A stretch of DNA of 64,000 nucleotides from Bordetella parapertussis (GCA_943331005.2 CALQJX020000020.1:1-64000), one strand, 5' to 3'. Positions 17,576-27,394 are shown, numbered from the stretch's first letter. Made by a program: numbers and translations. The notes: generated from the letters alone by a model not told the origin.

Positions 17576-18022
17576 TTATTTGAGGTAACGTTTTATTTCC
17601 CGGTCCATATCTCTTGTTTTGATACTTTCCCGCTTGTCGTGCAGTTTCTTTCCTTTTCCTAGCCCTATTTCCAGTTTGGCGTAGCCATTCTCGTTGATGA
17701 ACATGCTGAGCGGGACTATAGTGAACCCTTTTTCTTTTATCTTATTGTGCCATTTATTCAGCTCTTTCCTGGTGAGTAACAACTTACGCTCGCGAATGGG
17801 TATGTGGCCTGCATAGCCCGCATTGGAATACTCGGCTATATGCAGACTTTTGACCCAGAGTTCTCCATCGTCGAAGTAGCAGTAACTATCATTAAAACTG
17901 ACCCTTCCGTTGCGTACCGACTTTATTTCGGAGCCGGTGAGCATGATGCCAGCCTTCAGCCGGTCTTCAATGGCATACTCGAAAGTGGCAGAACGGTTCT
18001 TTATGTTGATATTATCAGACAA
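17576..18022 (-). CDS. smpB: SsrA-binding protein
   Basis: The partner of tmRNA in rescuing stalled ribosomes. The 148 residues match the family throughout: NRSATFEYAIEDRLKAGIMLTGSEIKS (the conserved GxEVKS segment as GSEIKS), NGRVSFNDSY, HIAEYSNA, LLLTRKELNKW, KGFTIVPLSMF, and a basic C-terminal tail GLGKGKKLHDKRES-IKTRD that enters the ribosome. No tmRNA gene is in the window. It is 84 bases downstream of accD on the same strand. Confidence 0.97.
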   Translation of the reverse strand: MSDNINIKNRSATFEYAIEDRLKAGIMLTGSEIKSVRNGRVSFNDSYCYFDDGELWVKSLHIAEYSNAGYAGHIPIRERKLLLTRKELNKWHNKIKEKGFTIVPLSMFINENGYAKLEIGLGKGKKLHDKRESIKTRDMDREIKRYLK

Positions 18023-18106
18023 TCGGGTAGTGTTTAAAAACCGGGAATAGAATATACCCTGTTTTATGTTGGCAAAGTTCAGTAAAAAAGCGCGTTCCTG
18101 GGTTGT

Positions 18107-18958
18107 TTATTTCATGAACCATTCAGCCGAAAGGCTGAGTTTGTTCTTCAGTGTTTTTCGCTCTACTATGAAATCGAGGAAACCATGTTCCAGCAGGAAC
18201 TCAGATCGCTGAAAACCTTCCGGCAGATCTTTTTTGATAGTTTCTTTGATAACGCGTGGACCTGCAAAACAAATAAGTGCATTTGGTTCGGCAATGTTGA
18301 TGTCGCCCAGCATAGCATAAGACGCGGTAACCCCACCTGTAGTTGGGTCGGTCATAAGCGAAATGTAGGGCAGTTTTGCTTTTGCCATCTGAGTCAGCTT
18401 GGCCGATGTTTTGGCCATCTGCATCAGAGAGAATGCACTTTCCATCATACGGGCACCGCCGGATTTAGATATGACCAACAGTGGAAGTTTGTTGGCAATA
18501 CAGTAGTCGATTGACCTGCTGATCTTTTCACCAACAACAGAACCCATGGAGCCGCCAATAAAGTTGAAGTTCATACAAGCTACAACGTATTTTACACCGT
18601 TCATAGTGCCTGTACCTACGGTCATAGCATCTTTAAGTCCTGTGGCAGCCTGCGCTTCCACTATACGGGAATTATAAGGCTTCATATCTACGAAGCCGAG
18701 GAAGTCTTTGGGGCGTATGTTTTCAAATAGCAGCTCATAGCGGTTATTATCAAACAGTATCTCGAAATATTCTACAGCATTGATCCTGTTGTGATAATTG
18801 CATTTGTGGCAAACGTAAAGATTGGTCTGCAGTTCTTTTACAGTAGTGGTCGTTTTGCATTCGGGACATTTGTGCCACAAACCATCAGGGGTTTCCTTTT
18901 TTTCCTCTGTTGAGGTAAGTATTCCCTTTTTGTTACGACGAAACCATGTTGATGACAT
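18107..18958 (-). CDS. accD: Acetyl-CoA carboxylase carboxyltransferase beta subunit
   Basis: Beta subunit of the carboxyltransferase that transfers CO2 from biotin to acetyl-CoA, the first step of fatty-acid synthesis. The 283 residues include the N-terminal zinc ribbon with Cys31, Cys34, Cys50 and Cys53 (CPEC and CHKC), then the crotonase-like core: [60 protein letters not shown] and [11 protein letters not shown]. Length is normal. The alpha subunit is not nearby, as is common. A dyad and a TATCTTTG promoter element lie upstream. Confidence 0.97.
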   Translation of the reverse strand: MSSTWFRRNKKGILTSTEEKKETPDGLWHKCPECKTTTTVKELQTNLYVCHKCNYHNRINAVEYFEILFDNNRYELLFENIRPKDFLGFVDMKPYNSRIVEAQAATGLKDAMTVGTGTMNGVKYVVACMNFNFIGGSMGSVVGEKISRSIDYCIANKLPLLVISKSGGARMMESAFSLMQMAKTSAKLTQMAKAKLPYISLMTDPTTGGVTASYAMLGDINIAEPNALICFAGPRVIKETIKKDLPEGFQRSEFLLEHGFLDFIVERKTLKNKLSLSAEWFMK

Positions 18959-18983
18959 AATCAGAATTTAATTAAGCAGGTGA

Positions 18984-19009
18984 CAAAGATACACTTATGA
19001 GTGATAAGT
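18984..19009 (-). promoter_or_regulatory. accD promoter element with dyad
   Basis: On the minus strand TATCTTTG (18984-18991) fits the Bacteroidota -7 consensus TAnnTTTG, 26 bases before the accD ATG. Next to it, on the promoter side, is ACTTAT-GAGTG-ATAAGT (18993-19009), a perfect 6-bp dyad placed between the -7 and -33 positions. No clear TTG at -33. Confidence 0.5.
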
Positions 19010-19132
19010 TGGCACATTGTTGGGTAATGGAGTGAACTGTGTTTTGTTGTTTTATAATTTGTTATAACATCATTTTGGTATTGAACACGTTTTCTTAATA
19101 CCTGTTTGTTAACTACTGTTGCAGCATTGAAA

Positions 19133-19678
19133 ATGCATTATATTTGCTCCAATTTTTTGCCACAATTGCTATCCAGGTCCCGACATATTATTATTGGCAT
19201 TATTGATTTCTTTCATAAGCCATTTGCAAAGTATATACCTACTCAAACGTTCAGGTATCTTGCATGTGGCGGTTCCAATACAGTACTTAACTGGGTTACC
19301 TATTCTGTTTCATACAACATAGTACTGGCCAGGCAGAGTTTTCATGTTGTCAACGATATTTCCATTACTGCGCCTATAGGCGCACAGATCATTTCTTTCT
19401 GTGTCAGTTTCCCATTGGGTTTCATTTTATCCAGGTATATCGTATTCCCTGAGTCGAACCTGCACGGCAGAAAGCAGTTTTTCAGGTATGCACTCACCAC
19501 GGCAACTTTCATTCTGCTCACCTATGTGCTTATAAAAGTATTTGCCATATTGTTGCCCATGGTCAGGGCCGATATCAATTACATCTTCATTATGGTCATT
19601 ACGGCCGTACTCAGTTATCTGTCTCAGCGTTTCTTTACCTTCAAGGTAGAGCCCGATGATGATATTGTAGGGGAGTGA
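19133..19678 (+). CDS. GtrA-like flippase family protein
   Basis: A 181-residue membrane protein of the GtrA family, small four-span proteins that help move lipid-linked sugars across the inner membrane for glycan modification. Seen: QTFRYLACGGSNTVLNWVTYSV (first span with the conserved RY...G..N), a second span with CVSFPLGFILSRYIVF, FRYALTTATFILLTYVLIKVF, and the closing IFIMVITAVLSYLSQRFFTFK, the family signature. ATG at 19133 is preferred over an upstream TTG at 19106. No glycosyltransferase partner is adjacent, so its substrate is unknown. Confidence 0.85.
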   Translation: MHYICSNFLPQLLSRSRHIIIGIIDFFHKPFAKYIPTQTFRYLACGGSNTVLNWVTYSVSYNIVLARQSFHVVNDISITAPIGAQIISFCVSFPLGFILSRYIVFPESNLHGRKQFFRYALTTATFILLTYVLIKVFAILLPMVRADINYIFIMVITAVLSYLSQRFFTFKVEPDDDIVGE

Positions 19679-19755
19679 TTTTAAGGGGTATAGTTCTGCC
19701 CGAGTAGCTTATCACTCCTTAAATCTTTATTTTTACCGCATTACAAATTAAGGGA

Positions 19756-22386
19756 ATGACAATGAGATCATATAAACTGTTGTTTGCAGCTATAGCTTTG
19801 TCGGCAAATGCTTGGGGGCAAACCGGGGCGGCTGACAGTGTCCAGCATATTACTTTAGATACGCTTACTATAGCATCCACTGCAGGCAAGCCTGTATATC
19901 GAGCAGCGGCAACCAGGGTTTGGGATATTGTACATACTCGAATTGCATTGTCATTCAACAGGAAGGCAAAAACAGCTTCAGCGCGCGAATGGATAAAACT
20001 GCATCCCTACAGCTACGCTACAGATACTTTGGTGCTTGATGCCAAGAGTATGAAAATAGATAGTGTGCAGCTTGTGGTGAAGGGTAAGTCGGTTCTGCTA
20101 AGTTATGTCTATGCTAATGACCTGTTGAAGATAAGAATGGACAGGCAATACAAAGCAACTGATACAATTACGCTGCAACTGCAATACACAGCTATGCCCT
20201 ATGCCGAAAAAAGCGTTGGCAGCAGTGCTATTACAGAGGATAGAGGGCTTTATTTTATCAATACCGATGGCCGGTCTCCCAACAAACCCGCTCATATATG
20301 GACACAGGGCGAAACAGAATCCAATTCGCACTGGTTGATAACAATAGATAAGCCCAATACTCGCTTTACTACCCAGCTGGAGCTGACAGTGCCTGATACA
20401 TTGGTGACCTTGAGTAATGGTGCACTGGCAAGTCAGCTAAAGTTGCAGGGGGGAATGAGAACAGATATCTGGAAAATGGACAAACCTATACAAGCCTATG
20501 CAGTAATGTTTGCCATAGGAAAGTATAGCGTAGTGAAAGACAAATGGAACGGTAAGGAAGTTAACTACTATGTGGAGCCTGAATTTGCGCCCTATGCCCG
20601 CGATATGTTTGCCCGTACTACAGAAATGCTCGGCTTTTTCTCTGCCAAGACCGGTGTATCATATCCCTGGAATAAATACAGTCAGGTGGTGGTGAGAGAT
20701 TACGTATCCGGCGCAATGGAGAATACATCAGCCTCTTTGTTTGGTGAATTTATGAATCTTACCCCCAGGGAGCTCGCAGATAAAAATAATGACGACATAG
20801 TAGCGCATGAATTGTTCCATCAGTGGTTTGGCGATTATGTTACTTGCGAGTCGTGGAGCAACCTTACTGTTAATGAGTCTTTTGCCAATTATGGGGAACA
20901 GTTGTGGCGCAACTGGAAATATGGACCCGTATCGGCCGATGAGCTGGCCTGGAACGATCTTCAGGGATATATAGGCGTATCAAGAGGGAAGGACCCGGAA
21001 CTGGTACGCTTTTATTACGACGATAAGGAAGAGATGTTTGATGCTATTTCTTACAATAAGGGCGGTGCCATATTGCACTACCTCCATACACTTATCGGTG
21101 ATGCTGCTTTTGAGCAGGCAATGAAAATATATCTCACCCGGAATGCACTCTCATCGGCAGAGGCTCATAACTGGCGTCAGGCAGTAGAGGCCGCTACAGG
21201 GCAAGACTGGAACTGGTTCTTCGATCAGTGGTACTATCATGCAGGACACCCTGTGCTAAAAGTAACCTACAACTATAACGATGCTTTACAGCAATTGTCG
21301 GTTGATGTGACACAGACACAAGACGACTCTGCCATGATCTATGATCTGCCGTTGGAAACAACTGTTTTGTATGGCAAAGAACATAAAGAAGAACATTGGC
21401 GCATCAAAAGCAAGTCTGCTCATTTTGTATATCCTTACAGGAATGGTGTGAAGCCAGTGCCGGTACCGGATAACAGGCACGTATTGCCGGGAGAACTGAA
21501 AGAGAATAAGAAGCCGGTGCATTGGCTGGTGCAGCTGCAGCAATGCAACGACTATGTGAGCCGCAGACTGGCAGTGCAGGGTGCAGCAAAGCAAATGTCG
21601 GACTCTGCTGCACAGGAATTACTGGATCTGGCTCTGGAAAATGATATGGCTTCTATTCGTAGATATGCATTAGAACAGATAGACAGGGCATCGAGCGACA
21701 GATACCGGAAAAGATGGACCGCAACCATAATGAAAATGGCGTCAACAGATGCCGACAGATCAGTAAGGGCTGCAGCATATGAGGTACTGGGCGATTGGAA
21801 AGTAGCAGCAGCCAGAACAGCATTACTACAGGGGGTAAGAGATAGTTCTTATGCCGCAGCAGGTAATGCGCTGGAAGCATTGAATGTAATAGACAAGGAT
21901 ACTGCTTATTTGGTTGCAAAAGAACTATTGAAAACCAAACCAGCCGGGGCACTGGCAACTGCCATTTGGACGATAATCGGGAGCAAGGGTGCAGATGAGG
22001 ACACTGCATTGCTGCAAGAAAAGAGCTCGCACATTTTTGGGTCAAAAACTATGGGAATGGCGGCCATTCTGAATAATTACCTGAAAAATGTAGTTGCTGA
22101 TGCATCCTTCCAAAAGGTAGCTGCCATGTATGCCGACAGAGTAATATTGGAAACAATGCGCTCCTACAGATCCGCTGCAGGTGGGTATATGTTCCAGAAC
22201 GTTGCTGTGCAAAATAGTTCATTGAAACAAGCAAAGCAGACTGCAGATACTACTGCGATAGCCAAGGCCAACGCAAGGCTGGCAATACTAAAAACAGAAC
22301 TGCAGCGAGTTATAGCTAATGAACAGGATGAAGAGCTTAAAGGCAAATTCGCCAAGATGATCAAAGAAAAATTTGAGCAGGAGTAG
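19756..22386 (+). CDS. M1 family zinc aminopeptidase
   Basis: An exported 876-residue peptidase that removes N-terminal residues from peptides. It has a signal peptide ending near NAWGQ, a beta-rich N-terminal domain, the substrate-binding GAMEN at residues 319-323, and the zinc site HELFH (His351, Glu352, His355) with the third ligand Glu374 in NESFANY, the exact spacing of gluzincins. After the catalytic domain comes a beta segment and a long helical C-terminal part (from about 590) with HEAT-like repeats, common in Bacteroidota members. Periplasmic or surface location is likely. It ends ten bases from a convergent gene with no visible terminator. Confidence 0.95.
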   Translation: MTMRSYKLLFAAIALSANAWGQTGAADSVQHITLDTLTIASTAGKPVYRAAATRVWDIVHTRIALSFNRKAKTASAREWIKLHPYSYATDTLVLDAKSMKIDSVQLVVKGKSVLLSYVYANDLLKIRMDRQYKATDTITLQLQYTAMPYAEKSVGSSAITEDRGLYFINTDGRSPNKPAHIWTQGETESNSHWLITIDKPNTRFTTQLELTVPDTLVTLSNGALASQLKLQGGMRTDIWKMDKPIQAYAVMFAIGKYSVVKDKWNGKEVNYYVEPEFAPYARDMFARTTEMLGFFSAKTGVSYPWNKYSQVVVRDYVSGAMENTSASLFGEFMNLTPRELADKNNDDIVAHELFHQWFGDYVTCESWSNLTVNESFANYGEQLWRNWKYGPVSADELAWNDLQGYIGVSRGKDPELVRFYYDDKEEMFDAISYNKGGAILHYLHTLIGDAAFEQAMKIYLTRNALSSAEAHNWRQAVEAATGQDWNWFFDQWYYHAGHPVLKVTYNYNDALQQLSVDVTQTQDDSAMIYDLPLETTVLYGKEHKEEHWRIKSKSAHFVYPYRNGVKPVPVPDNRHVLPGELKENKKPVHWLVQLQQCNDYVSRRLAVQGAAKQMSDSAAQELLDLALENDMASIRRYALEQIDRASSDRYRKRWTATIMKMASTDADRSVRAAAYEVLGDWKVAAARTALLQGVRDSSYAAAGNALEALNVIDKDTAYLVAKELLKTKPAGALATAIWTIIGSKGADEDTALLQEKSSHIFGSKTMGMAAILNNYLKNVVADASFQKVAAMYADRVILETMRSYRSAAGGYMFQNVAVQNSSLKQAKQTADTTAIAKANARLAILKTELQRVIANEQDEELKGKFAKMIKEKFEQE

Positions 22387-22395
22387 AGGGGAAAC

Positions 22396-23034
22396 TTAAT
22401 TGGAATATCTGGATCTTTTGCGGGGAGCAAGCGTTTTGTAATACATATGGCGCCCTTCGTTGAAGAACTGCAGACCAAAATGCAGGCCGCAATCTACCAG
22501 AGAACCTGGCCCCATTGTATAAAACAGATTGTTGTTGATGTTTGTTCTCTTGTCTAGCAGCTGGGTATACTTAAGACCCACATTTGCTTCTATGAAGAAG
22601 GGGCCGAAGTTGTACCTTTTACCCATGCCTGCACCCAGAAAACCATATCCGCCCGGGTCGTTGTAAGTGGCATCCCAGCCCGTGTAGTAGGCTTTCGGGG
22701 TATATGCGGCCTCACCTACACCAAATTTGCCATAGAAAAACGATTCTGATCTTTCCCAGGTGCGGTAGTAATGATGATATTCCAGCGCACCCTGATAGCC
22801 TGTGAAGAACCCATAGTACGACCTGTAACCAACCAGTACAGAGTGATTCTCATTCAGTCTGTACTGCAGCTTCACACCTGCCTTAGACAAAAGGCTCAGC
22901 GGATTGGTCAAGTGTATGGACATGCGTGGAGGCGTGTATTGCGCACTGGCTTGTATGCAGCACGTTACAGACAGTAATACTGACGAGATGGCTGTAATAA
23001 GTAAAGATTTCCCTGACCTTATTTTGCAATGCAT
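22396..23034 (-). CDS. Outer-membrane beta-barrel-like protein, unknown
   Basis: A 212-residue protein from the ATG at 23032-23034 (MHCKIRSGKSLLITAISSVLL), with a signal peptide ending near ASAQ. The mature part alternates aromatic and polar residues in short strands (SVLVGYRSYYGFFTGYQGALEYHHYY, GYGFLGAGMGKRYNFGPFFIEANVGLKY), typical of a small eight-to-ten strand outer-membrane barrel. The tail is basic (APRKRSRYSN). The longer frame to 23088 would place extra charged residues before the signal peptide and is less likely. No named family was recognised. Confidence 0.75.
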   Translation of the reverse strand: MHCKIRSGKSLLITAISSVLLSVTCCIQASAQYTPPRMSIHLTNPLSLLSKAGVKLQYRLNENHSVLVGYRSYYGFFTGYQGALEYHHYYRTWERSESFFYGKFGVGEAAYTPKAYYTGWDATYNDPGGYGFLGAGMGKRYNFGPFFIEANVGLKYTQLLDKRTNINNNLFYTMGPGSLVDCGLHFGLQFFNEGRHMYYKTLAPRKRSRYSN

Positions 23035-23196
23035 TGTAACGTGAGATCGGTTTCTGTGCTTACAAATATCGTGTTTGTCTATCAACAATACTATAGGCTA
23101 CACTTATTTCCCTCATTTTTTTTGAAATGCTGCGCTTATGTCTTTTCTCTGACTATTCGTTTATTGGAAGCTTGTGGATAAATTGCCAGACTCAAA

Positions 23197-23399
23197 ATGC
23201 ACATCTTGCCCAAACCTGGAGCTATAGTTGACTCCACCTTTACCAGCCCCGATCTGGATAGGTCACTTGCATTTTATAAATAATTTGGTTTTACTGAAGT
23301 GATGCGCGCCGAGTGGCTTTTTGCGTTTATACAGATATTTCAGAACAGGATTCTATGAAGATAGTCCTTGTCGAAAAGAGAATAGGAGGGGTAGGATGT
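23197..23399 (+). pseudogene. Degraded VOC/glyoxalase family gene
   Basis: From the ATG at 23197 the frame reads MHILPKPGAIVDSTFTSPDLDRSLAFYK, then a TAA, then FGFTEVMRAEWLFAF. This is the start of a vicinal oxygen chelate (glyoxalase-like) domain, where the helix LxFYK is normally followed by xxFGF. After a frame change the sequence continues VYTDISEQDSMKIVLVEKRIGG, the expected next strand. So the fragment has at least one nonsense codon, one frameshift and no C-terminal half. It lies in the gap between the barrel gene and lptC. The first 150 bases of the gap (23050-23190) hold nothing recognisable. Confidence 0.7.
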
Positions 23400-23405
23400 A
23401 GCCGG

Positions 23406-23987
23406 TTATTGCGGCACTTCTCCTTTGTCTACCTGCACAGATCCTTTGGGGTTTAGTATGCGGTACCAGGTAAAATCGCGGTTGGCTTCCATGCCGGTGC
23501 CATACAGTATTTCTGTTGCTGTAGTGATGCGTACATCTTTTTCTGTAAAGAACTTCTGTGCGCTCTCATTCCATATCAATTCATCAGTATTCAGTTTTTC
23601 GCCTTTTTTACTAATGATCTGTACACTATCCCAGACTATAAAATCGCGCTGTGTCTCGTAGTAGCGAGATGAGTCTGCAGTAAGTATATCTGTTACCGCA
23701 CCACTATCGTTGTAAAACTCTATTTTCAGCCCTTTGTTCATGTCTATGAACGGCCTTTTGGCAGAGGTATTACGGACGAATTCATTGGCGAAAATGCGCA
23801 TCTTCATGTTGCCATCCTGGCTGTATAGGAATGTAACACCTTTGGCTCTGTCTTCCTGAAGGGTATTGCGGGCAGTGAGTGCGCGTATAGCAGCAAGGTC
23901 ATTCTTGCACGATGCCAGTACACACATCACTATAACGGGAAGCAACTTCCGGCAATTTAGTAGTGTGGAAATGTTCGTTTGTGCCAA
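23406..23987 (-). CDS. lptC: LPS export lipoprotein LptC
   Basis: Periplasmic bridge protein for moving lipopolysaccharide from the LptBFG transporter to LptA. The 193-residue protein has a lipoprotein-type signal with lipobox VLASC and then an OstA/LptC-like beta-jellyroll: KGVTFLYSQDGNMKMRIFANEFVRN, KGLKIEFYNDSGAVTDILTADSSRYYETQRDFIVWDSVQIISKKGEKLNTDELIWN, and KDVRITTATEILYGTGMEANRDF. This order is typical of Bacteroidota LptC. It is the third gene of a coaX - outer-membrane protein - lptC set, an order seen widely in the phylum. The initial Met is followed by a polar stretch (AQTNISTLLNCRKL), so a start a little downstream is possible. Confidence 0.88.
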   Translation of the reverse strand: MAQTNISTLLNCRKLLPVIVMCVLASCKNDLAAIRALTARNTLQEDRAKGVTFLYSQDGNMKMRIFANEFVRNTSAKRPFIDMNKGLKIEFYNDSGAVTDILTADSSRYYETQRDFIVWDSVQIISKKGEKLNTDELIWNESAQKFFTEKDVRITTATEILYGTGMEANRDFTWYRILNPKGSVQVDKGEVPQ

Positions 23988-24023
23988 TAGAATGAATGTG
24001 AAAAGATGAAAAACTACCCAATA

Positions 24024-25358
24024 CTATTCATACTTACGCTTCACGAACCATAGGTCGTTAAGCGATATACCAAGAGTAACCCTCAGATAATTCTGTTTCA
24101 TCAGGCCATTGGCAGTTGTGCCCAGTTTGCCGCCATCTACAGCCATATGTACCTGAGACATAGAACGTTTGAAAGGCATACTGAATCCTGCAGTAAAGCC
24201 GTAGTATACCAGCTGCTCGCCCTGTAGTTTCAGATAATCGTTGCCGTAGTAAGCACCCAGTCTGTAGGTGGCACGTGACAAATAACGCCTTGTGTTATCT
24301 GCATCTGGTGTGTATTCGCCACCGAGCGACATTTTATAAGAGCTGGATGCAATGCCGTTAGTGAGATTGCTATTTAGGCTGCTCATGAACTGGCTCCACT
24401 GTGTAGCAGTATAGTCTGCGCCAATGCTCCATTTGCCTGTTCTGGAGAACATGAAACCTGCGCTGTAAGAAAATGGCAGGGTGATCTTACCCTTTGTTTC
24501 AGGAGCAGAGTAGCTGGTGTCGCGTATCACCGTATCGCGAAAAGAGTATGCAGCAAGATGCTGTTCTGAGAAATGCTCAGTTACTTTCTGACTGAGGGAA
24601 ACTGTACCTCCCAGACGCAGTGTATGCGTAGAATCCAGCTTGGCTTCATACATCAAACCACCCTTCCACATGATACCACCTACACGAGAGTCTTTTACAA
24701 ACTGAGAATAATAGGCGTTATTGGTTGTAGATGCATCTATCGGTGACAGTACTGTAGAATTGTTGAAGTTGCCGAACAGGAAACCGAAGTTGATACCTGC
24801 GCTCAGCCCTTTATATTTTGCACTACCTCCCAGAAACGCATAGTTAAGTGCGCCCTCACCACGATAGGATTTGATAGCAGTTCCTAAAGGAGATCCGGTA
24901 GCAGCAGTTATAGTGTCGGCGAGATAATAATAGGCAGCAGAATAGGGTCTGAAACCCAAACACATGCCAGCGTTCTTACCTACAGGTACTGCAAGGTTCA
25001 TATAGGCTACTGATGCCGTTCCTGATTTGTAGGAAACATCAGTGCCGTTTTCAGTACCCTGCACACTGCGGGTGGTCATGTTGGCACCTACCTCAAAAGT
25101 AGTGCGCCTGATGAAAGAATAAGATGCCGGGTTGTCTGTATTGGCCTTGGTAGCACTGCTGAAAGCAGAAGTGATATTGCCCATGCCCCTCAGTGCGGCA
25201 TTGTTGCCATTGCGCAGCTCTCCCAATCCGTACTTGGAGTAGGGATTGTTTTCCCACCCGTTCCTCGGATTACTATAGCTGCTCGTCTGCCCTGATACAT
25301 TGTAACAAAGTACTGATAACAGTACAACAGGTAACGACTTAGCGAGGCAATGGTACAT
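24024..25358 (-). CDS. Outer-membrane transport-like protein (OmpP1/FadL-like)
   Basis: A 444-residue barrel protein with signal peptide (cleavage near VSGQ) and the Bacteroidota marker NPYSKYGLGELRNGNNAALRGMGN near residues 38-60. The body has many amphipathic strands, including NTDNPASYSFIRRTTFEVGAN, YSAGFMFSRTGKWSIGADYTATQW and a late YYGFTAGFSMP, consistent with a FadL-like hydrophobic compound channel; substrate unknown. Its start overlaps the end of coaX by 20 bases, and lptC follows 36 bases later, so the three are almost certainly one operon. Confidence 0.82.
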   Translation of the reverse strand: MYHCLAKSLPVVLLSVLCYNVSGQTSSYSNPRNGWENNPYSKYGLGELRNGNNAALRGMGNITSAFSSATKANTDNPASYSFIRRTTFEVGANMTTRSVQGTENGTDVSYKSGTASVAYMNLAVPVGKNAGMCLGFRPYSAAYYYLADTITAATGSPLGTAIKSYRGEGALNYAFLGGSAKYKGLSAGINFGFLFGNFNNSTVLSPIDASTTNNAYYSQFVKDSRVGGIMWKGGLMYEAKLDSTHTLRLGGTVSLSQKVTEHFSEQHLAAYSFRDTVIRDTSYSAPETKGKITLPFSYSAGFMFSRTGKWSIGADYTATQWSQFMSSLNSNLTNGIASSSYKMSLGGEYTPDADNTRRYLSRATYRLGAYYGNDYLKLQGEQLVYYGFTAGFSMPFKRSMSQVHMAVDGGKLGTTANGLMKQNYLRVTLGISLNDLWFVKRKYE

Positions 25359-26085
25359 TATGATTTAGAATTAGATTTAAACCCTTCAACAATAGATTAG
25401 GGTCGGCAAATATCTGACTTTTCAATTTGGTGGCAAAGTAAGGTGCGTCCCCGCCAGTTAAGATGGCGTTAAAATCGGGGTAGCGGTCCTTATAAGCTGT
25501 TATCATGCCGTCTATTTCAGCTGCCATGCCATTAATGGCACCACTCTGTATGCAGGTTTCGGTATCGTAGCCCAGCAACAGTGGTTCGTCCTCTATGGTA
25601 GTAACTTCAGGCAGTTTATCGGTAAAGGTACTCATGGCCTTCAGGCGCATATGCATGCCCGGAGATATGGCACCACCACGGAAAGTTTTGTTTTTCTGTA
25701 CCAGATTGTAAGTAATGCAGGTGCCCACGCTAACCACCAGATTGTTCTTGTCGGGATTGGCGAAGTGTGCAGCATTTACCATTGCCAGCCTGTCTGCGCC
25801 CAGTGTGTCGGCCGAAAGGTAGGCGTTATTGATAGGTACGTTGGTATGTCCTGTGAGCATTACAGTGGCAGGGATCTTAGAGCGCAGCAGATCTGCTACC
25901 TCGTTGCTGGTCTCTACAACAGAGCATAGAATGGCTTTGGCAGGCTGGTATGTTTCCAGCAGCTGGCTCACCTGTTCCAAAGCGGATTCTTCTGAGAACA
26001 GAATTTGTTTTTCTATTCTGTCATCGGCAAATATTGCCGCTTTTACGTTGGTATTACCCCAGTCTATGCAGAGATTCAAGGACAT
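25339..26085 (-). CDS. coaX: Type III pantothenate kinase
   Basis: Phosphorylates pantothenate, the first step of coenzyme A synthesis from vitamin B5. The 248 residues show the ASKHA-fold motifs: LCIDWGNTNVKAAIF (phosphate 1, with the catalytic Asp), LGADRLAMVNAA, VVSVGTCITYNLV, and GGAISPGMHMRLKAM. Type III enzymes need a monovalent cation and are not inhibited by CoA. Length is normal. The pantothenate-forming enzyme gene panB is also in this window (33.1 kb), though not in the same operon. Confidence 0.95.
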   Translation of the reverse strand: MSLNLCIDWGNTNVKAAIFADDRIEKQILFSEESALEQVSQLLETYQPAKAILCSVVETSNEVADLLRSKIPATVMLTGHTNVPINNAYLSADTLGADRLAMVNAAHFANPDKNNLVVSVGTCITYNLVQKNKTFRGGAISPGMHMRLKAMSTFTDKLPEVTTIEDEPLLLGYDTETCIQSGAINGMAAEIDGMITAYKDRYPDFNAILTGGDAPYFATKLKSQIFADPNLLLKGLNLILNHNVPLPR

Positions 26086-26206
26086 CTTGTTCGGATTTTG
26101 TTATTGATAGACTGGCAAAATAGTAAAAAATGCAGCCAATTTCAGTAACTGCAGCTATTTTTTTATCGCATAAAACAAAATAGTTGACATGCGAATTTGT
26201 TTCATG

Positions 26207-27379
26207 CTACAGGCAGGATAAAATGATGTTGCAGGCTTCTTTAATTTCTTCTTCGTTGATGGTCAATGGTGGTGCAATGCGGATGCAGTTTGGTGCAAAA
26301 AGGAACCAGTCTGAGAACAACCCTTTTTCGAGACATTGTTGCAGCGTATGTATTACTTTTTCGGCTGAAGAAAGCTCTATGGCAATGAGCAGCCCCATGC
26401 TGCGCACAGCCTTTATTTCGGGATGAACCAGCAGGCTGCAGAACAACTGCTCTTTTGAAGGTACGCCGGCAATCATATCCTCACTCAGTAATGCCTGCAT
26501 GCCTGCCATACCAGCTGCACAGCAAACAGGGTGGCCGCCAAAAGTGGTGATATGCCCCAATACAGGTTCTGCGGTCAGTGTTTGCATCAATGCATGCGAT
26601 GCTATGAATGCGCCAAGTGGCATTCCTCCGCCAAGGGCCTTGCCCAGCAATAAAATATCGGGTACTATGTCGTAGTGCTGAAAACCCCATAGCCTGCCTG
26701 TGCGACCGAAGCCACATTGTATCTCGTCAAATATGAGCAGGGTGCAGGTAGCTGTACATTTATCCCTCAACTGTTGCAACCATTCTTGTTGCGGGGCTAA
26801 GATACCTGCTTCGGCCTGTACTGTTTCTATGATCACGCAGGAGGTCTGCTCATTAATGGCCGCTATCAATTCAGGGCTGTTGTAGGTGTGGTGCCATACC
26901 CCCGGCAACAGTGGTCGGAAGGCATTGCGCCAATACTCGTCGCCCATTACACTCAGCGCTCCCATGGTACTGCCATGATAGCTGTTATTGCAACATATCA
27001 CCTCAGGCCTCCCGGTTACCCTTCTTGCCAGTTTCAGTGCTCCTTCAGTGGCTTCAGTGCCCGAATTGGTAAAATAAACACAGTCCAGTTGTTCGGGCAG
27101 GTGTTCACTCAGCAGTCTGGCGTATTGCACCTGGGGACTTTGCATCAGCTCGCCATACACCATCACGTGCAGGTAGGCATCGGCTTGTTTTTTTATTGCC
27201 GCTACCACAGCGGGGTGGCGATGGCCTATGTTGCATACACTGATACCGCCAATTACATCCAGATACTTACGGCCATCTGCATCATAGAGGTAGTTGCCCG
27301 ATGCTGAAACGATGTCAAGACCCACCGGTGCCGGAGATGTTTGGGCTACATGTTGTTGAAATAATTGGCGGGTATTCAT
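26207..27379 (-). CDS. Class III PLP aminotransferase (acetylornithine transaminase-like)
   Basis: A 390-residue PLP enzyme of the ornithine/acetylornithine transaminase family. It shows GNYLYDADGRKYLDVIGGISVCNIGHRHP, YFTNSGTEATEGALKLARR with the phosphate loop, NSYHGSTMG, LIFDEIQCGFGRTG with the PLP ring Asp, and the Schiff-base Lys247 in LLLGKALGGGMPLG. Substrate could be acetylornithine, ornithine or another omega-amino acid; no arginine genes flank it, so specificity is left open. It lies 15 bases after the macro domain gene on the same strand. Confidence 0.93.
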   Translation of the reverse strand: MNTRQLFQQHVAQTSPAPVGLDIVSASGNYLYDADGRKYLDVIGGISVCNIGHRHPAVVAAIKKQADAYLHVMVYGELMQSPQVQYARLLSEHLPEQLDCVYFTNSGTEATEGALKLARRVTGRPEVICCNNSYHGSTMGALSVMGDEYWRNAFRPLLPGVWHHTYNSPELIAAINEQTSCVIIETVQAEAGILAPQQEWLQQLRDKCTATCTLLIFDEIQCGFGRTGRLWGFQHYDIVPDILLLGKALGGGMPLGAFIASHALMQTLTAEPVLGHITTFGGHPVCCAAGMAGMQALLSEDMIAGVPSKEQLFCSLLVHPEIKAVRSMGLLIAIELSSAEKVIHTLQQCLEKGLFSDWFLFAPNCIRIAPPLTINEEEIKEACNIILSCL

Positions 27380-27394
27380 ATTGTATAGTGTAAA

